Positions 60,144 through 64,000 of a stretch of 64,000 nt of DNA are shown here, piece by piece. The position numbers were made by a program, and so were the translations under genes. This DNA comes from Cryptomeria japonica (lineage: Eukaryota; Streptophyta; Pinopsida; Cupressales; Cupressaceae), in contig NC_081410.1 of assembly GCF_030272615.1 (NCBI RefSeq), positions 144,444,349 to 144,508,348 of the forward strand, read 5' to 3'. The first letter of the stretch is position 1; each line of letters begins with the position of its first letter. The notes beneath the pieces are model-generated. The model ran no database searches and was not told the origin of the DNA. It saw only the letters and a program-made list of their open reading frames with translations.

Positions 60144-61486
60144 CCTTAGAGGGCTCCCTATGTATCAGTTTTGTACCATTTTGTATGATGACACCTTCGG
60201 GTGATTGTAGCCATATGATTTTTGACATCATTGTATCATTACACTTATGATTTTCTCTATAAATATATGAGATGATTCATCTTTGCGGTAGCTATATGCA
60301 TGTGTACCTATGTGATGTTTCTATGCGATGCATGTTTCTATATGATGCTTATGACATGGATGCAAATATGTACATGATGAAATGCAATATTTTTGTTCTT
60401 TTATGTTTTATATGTTATGCATATGCAATTGTGAATTTATGAAATGCAAATGGATATGATATTCAAATAACTCTTTACATGATGAAAATGTAAAATGTGC
60501 TAACTCTGTTGTGTGCAGGATGTGATGCAATTGTGATATCTATATGGATGTATGAAATGCTAATATGTGGTAATGCAGGTGCAGACTACATGAAATGCAA
60601 ATGTCATTATACTCAGTCATGTGATAGCAGACTACACAGACTTGGGAAGGATGATGGAGGTCAATCAAGAAAGGGGGATGGAAGATAGAAGATATGGAAG
60701 TGAAAGAGCTTCTTGTGCGTTATCATCACTGAGCTTTATTATGGCAAGTAGGTTATAACAATCCGGATATATGTTTGACCTAGAAAGTCAATGTACCCGT
60801 TTGCATGGAGATCAGATAGTTACAAACAAGGAATGCCCCAGTTCATACTTGACTCACAGTGTCCTCATATCCTTGGACAAGTCACAACATTACTAAGAGA
60901 CAATCCACAGACAGCAAAGAAAAATAGGTGATGATACCCCATCCTCTCCTTTCTAGTCAAAGACATCCTGGAGATAGAATCTCTAGTCAGAGACATCCTA
61001 AAAAAGCTAAAAGACATGTCACCAAAAGATAAAATCAAAAGAAAACCAAGACTCCACACCAACATCTACTGTAGTCCTCAAGTTTAGTGTCTCTTGTCAC
61101 TTGTATAAGTCTATTTGATTGTGGTCACAATGTTTATTTTCACAAAATGATAGATAGCACTCAACCATAATGTTGTCTGAGTTTGTTGAAAGATTTGATT
61201 TGTTGAAGCTCGTTATTGCTACCATGTCTTATCTGAAACTGACTGAATCCCTAAAATTGATACTTTATTGTGAGGTATATGGAACTTTATTGCGGATTGG
61301 TGATGCAAATGTTGCTTTATTGTGGATTGTGCACAGATAGACTGAAGAAAACTAGAAGAAACTGTACTCCTCGAAACATGTGATGCGCTCAGTTCCACAC
61401 TCATCACTAGATGTAGGATTTTCCTTAGCCACAGATAGGAGGTGATTTATTATGGATGGAAAGGGGTGAAAAGAAGTTATTATGAA
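60144..61486 (-). other. Element F 3' region between gag and the antisense gene
   Basis: No gene supported. It is the inverted counterpart of element A 4216-5547, including three conserved AATAAA hexamers on the - strand near 61264, 61284 and 61315. Short ORFs on both strands (for example 60497-60688) are matched by a similar short ORF at 5210-4953 in element A but have stops and little constraint. Confidence 0.55.
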
Positions 61487-63861
61487 TGACTTTATGTGCT
61501 AGGGATATGTGTAAGAGCTCAAGGATTTAAATAAGTGCACGTGTCTTCCCTAATTGTTCTACAAGGTCATACTCAGGTTTGGTTGATGAGGAAGTAGTGT
61601 TTTTAGCTGGAGCACCTTACAAGGTGAATTTACCTCGATGGGTTGTAACATTACATTTAGAGGTAGGTTCAGAAGAAGATCCAATGCCTTTTAGGACAAT
61701 TTTGGGTCTTTGGGTAGAATTCTTAGGCATTTTGTCCTTTATGATAATGGTAGAGACATAATTGTCCATTGAAATGTGATTGACAGTTGAATCATAGTTA
61801 TAGGATGCTCTGGTATAGTTGGTTTGGTCATATGTGGCTTTGGCTTTTCCCTTGTCATGTTTTGGGAATGGTTATTTATACATCTCATGTTCTTGATTGG
61901 ATGAGTGTCCTTCGATCTCAATGTCACCTCTATCAATAAGATCTTGTATGATGTTCTTTAGTCGATAACAATTTCCTATTTTATGGCCCTTGCTCTTGTG
62001 ATATTTACAATATTCATCGTCATTACACCAATTTGGTTTGACCTTTGGCTCATATGGAGGCAAATCTGGAATTGTTATTATTTTGTTTGCCACTAGCTTC
62101 TTTAAAGCTGACTCAAGTGGTTCTCCCAATGAGGCGTACTTTCTTCATGATTTAGAAGTTTTTTGAGTATTCACTTGGTTGTTTGTAGAGCTTGATCCAA
62201 AAAAAAATGATTTTAGGTCATACTGTATTGGCATTAACAACACCATCATTGACTGTGTTCTTATTTTTATTCCAAAATCTTGGCTTGTCTTTTCCTTTAA
62301 ATTCATCTTTGTTTTCCTTGAATATCTTAATGACTCCTTGTTTAATTAAGACTTTCTCTGTTGCTAAGCCTTTCTCAATGACATCCTTGAAGGTGGACAA
62401 ACAAGCTTTTCTTAGGTCATAACCAATTTCTCTATGGACATTCTGGGTGAACATCTCTACCATTTGTTTTTGTGGAATTTCACAAGAGCATCTGTTGGCT
62501 AGATTTCTCCATCTTTGTAAAAATGATGAAAAAGACTCTCCATCCCTTTGTTTGGTGTTGCATAGAGTGGTGACTGATATGTCTGTCTCTATGTTGTATG
62601 AGAAATGTTGGACAAAAGCCTCTGCTAGATCACCCTAAGACTTAATTCCAGGTGGAAGTTGGGAGAACCATTCCATAGCTTGATCACCTAAGCTTTGTGG
62701 GAATAATCTCATCAAATATGTCTCTTTTGCTGCTACCTCAATGAAAGCTGTGAAAAAATATCTTATATGTGCCTTAGGATCTCCTTTTCCTCTATACTTA
62801 TCAAACTTAGGTGTAACAAAGTGTGTAGGAAATGGAGGCATTGGAATGCTTTTGTCAAATGGATAGGGACATATGTCTCTCATTGTGTAAGCTGACTTTG
62901 GTGTATTTATGTTCTCCATTTTCTTTTGTAAGTCCTTAATTTGCCGCTCCAAATTGTTCTTAGGTGGAGATCGACTTCTTGGACCATACCCCATGCTTGA
63001 GCCACCGGGTGGGGGCGGAGCATACTACATATATGGATGATACTGATCATACACATGTTCATATGGAAGAGGTCTATAATGATGTTATGTATAAGGACCA
63101 CTTGGTATAGAGTCATGATGAGGAATGGAATATCTGTTTTGTCCATGTATACCATACTCTACATGAATGTCATGATTTTGTTCTAGTGTGTTACCTCCAA
63201 ATTTGATGCGGGGTTTCCTTGTGTCCAAATTTTGAACATACCTTTTGATATCCAATTGCTTTGGTGGTTGGTCCTTAGCATTGGCATGTGATTGAGTATA
63301 TTTTTCTGCATAAGACTTCCATAATGGTCTGCGAAGGTGAGTATCATATGCTTGACCATGTGTACGTGGGACCTCAGGTTTTTGAAACAAAGATGATGGT
63401 GATTCAGGCACCATATGTGGTCCTCTATTTCCTGCACTATTAGGCCTCCTTTGATCCATGTTGAGGTGAGGTTGTTGCAAAGGTTGATTTTCCATTATTT
63501 GAGACATATCAAAATCATGAGGTATCTTGGCTCCACTTTGTGCCATTACTTGTAGAGAATATTGTCTATCTCTCCTCATTATTTCCTCAACCAATCGATT
63601 GAATTGAGGATCCATAATGGAGTCTTCCACTTTTGCTGAATGTATGGAGAAGTTGTCCATATTGTCATTGTGTGTATCATTGTTGTTTGTAGTGTCCATG
63701 TTCTCAACATTTGGAATGTTTCTATAGGCGTCCATGTCACGTAATGTGGTATGATCAGAATTGAAAAAGACATCATTGTCATACTCATAGGCACTCATGT
63801 TTGTGGACTCTTGAGCCTCTTTAGTTTCTCTCCTAGATTTTTGGCAATGGGTTTCAACCAT
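61487..63861 (-). pseudogene. Element F gag, joined to 3' region by deletion
   Basis: The - strand frame opens at 63861 (MVETHCQKSRRETKEAQEST). Blocks in order: QYSLQVMAQSGAKIPHDFDM, NLERQIKDLQKKMENI, SAYTMRDICPYPFD, VTPKFDKYRGKGDPKAHIRY, MRLFPQSLGDQAMEWFSQLP and MVEMFTQNVHREIGYDL. After a frameshift near 62200 come EPLESALKKLVANK and the zinc-binding CKYHKSKGHKIGNC. Then NVTTHRGKFTL and EYDLVEQLGKT, the usual entry to Tat protease, and LELLHISLAHKV, after which homology jumps to the 3' region at about 61487. Stops at 63085, 62635 and others. Confidence 0.85.
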
Positions 63862-64000
63862 GAACTAGGTATTGACCAAGATGTGTGAGACTAGATGAAA
63901 ATGGAAAAGAGTATGGAAGACCAAGAGTTTGGATGGAATGTAAATGAATATGAGGTTTACTTGCAATGTACAAAGTGTAAGACCAAGTATGTATGTAGTA

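Larger units (their letters stand above)
56285..64000 (-). mobile_element. Element F: pol-less relative of element A, 5' part outside window
   Basis: On the - strand: gag (63861 to about 61490), a direct join to the element A-type 3' region, the antisense PMD gene, PPT and 3' LTR. From about 61487 down to 56285 it is homologous to element A 4216-9461. The segment corresponding to everything from protease through integrase, at least 4.2 kb by comparison with element A, is missing. The element could only move with proteins supplied by relatives. Confidence 0.85.

Noticed and set aside
61579-61761. 60-codon + strand ORF
   Set aside because: Shadow of the gag-protease segment on the - strand, which has recognisable motifs there.
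1-64000. Possible endogenous pararetrovirus or other viral insertion
   Set aside because: All RT sequences have gypsy or copia domain order with LTRs, PBS and PPT; no movement-protein or coat-protein motif seen.

Overview
This window looks like intergenic DNA from a large, repeat-dominated seed-plant nuclear genome. A gymnosperm (conifer-like) is my best guess, from the style of the nested, decayed LTR retrotransposons; this is inference, not proof. I find no intact host gene, no rRNA or tRNA gene and no CRISPR. Nearly all recognisable coding sequence is retrotransposon gag/pol broken by stops and frameshifts.

Layout. (1) 1-9461, + strand: 3' part of a Ty3/gypsy Tat-like element (element A): decayed pol with RT, a Ty3 RNase H plus a second archaeal-type RNase H, and integrase; a long 3' region; then PPT and 3' LTR (8679-9461). 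The 3' region carries, on the opposite strand, a plant-mobile-domain (PMD, MAIN/MAIL1-like) pseudogene with its own TATA box and a GT-AG intron. (2) 9462-11601: remnant of an unrecognised protein-coding sequence cut by the LTR of element A, then AT-rich DNA. (3) 11602-40018, - strand: a gypsy element (B) with about 2.6-3.2 kb LTRs, a gag, an odd acidic ORF region and only the tail of integrase. Its 3' LTR is split by element C (13680-32843, - strand), which has a gag with several zinc knuckles and an unrecognised second ORF but no visible reverse transcriptase. Element C is itself split by element D (18285-30246, + strand), a full-length Tekay/Del-type chromovirus with 3.5-3.7 kb LTRs and a perfect ATACT target-site duplication. 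This is a three-level nest. (4) 40019-45914: leader-like DNA, a decayed Tat-type gag (41646-43232) and unrecognised repeats. (5) 45920-53315: a full-length Ty1/copia element (E) with 1.48 kb LTRs and an ATTAC duplication. (6) 53321-56284: AT-rich DNA with simple repeats. (7) 56285-64000, - strand: a second member of the element A family (element F) with gag, no pol, the same 3' region, PPT and 3' LTR, and a second copy of the antisense PMD gene (57382-60143, + strand).

Most notable system: the antisense, spliced PMD gene inside the Tat-like family. Two copies keep the same 66-bp first exon, phase-0 splice sites, TATA box and C-terminus. Because the intron is antisense to the genomic RNA, it can survive retrotransposition. 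The copy in element F persists although that element has lost all of pol.
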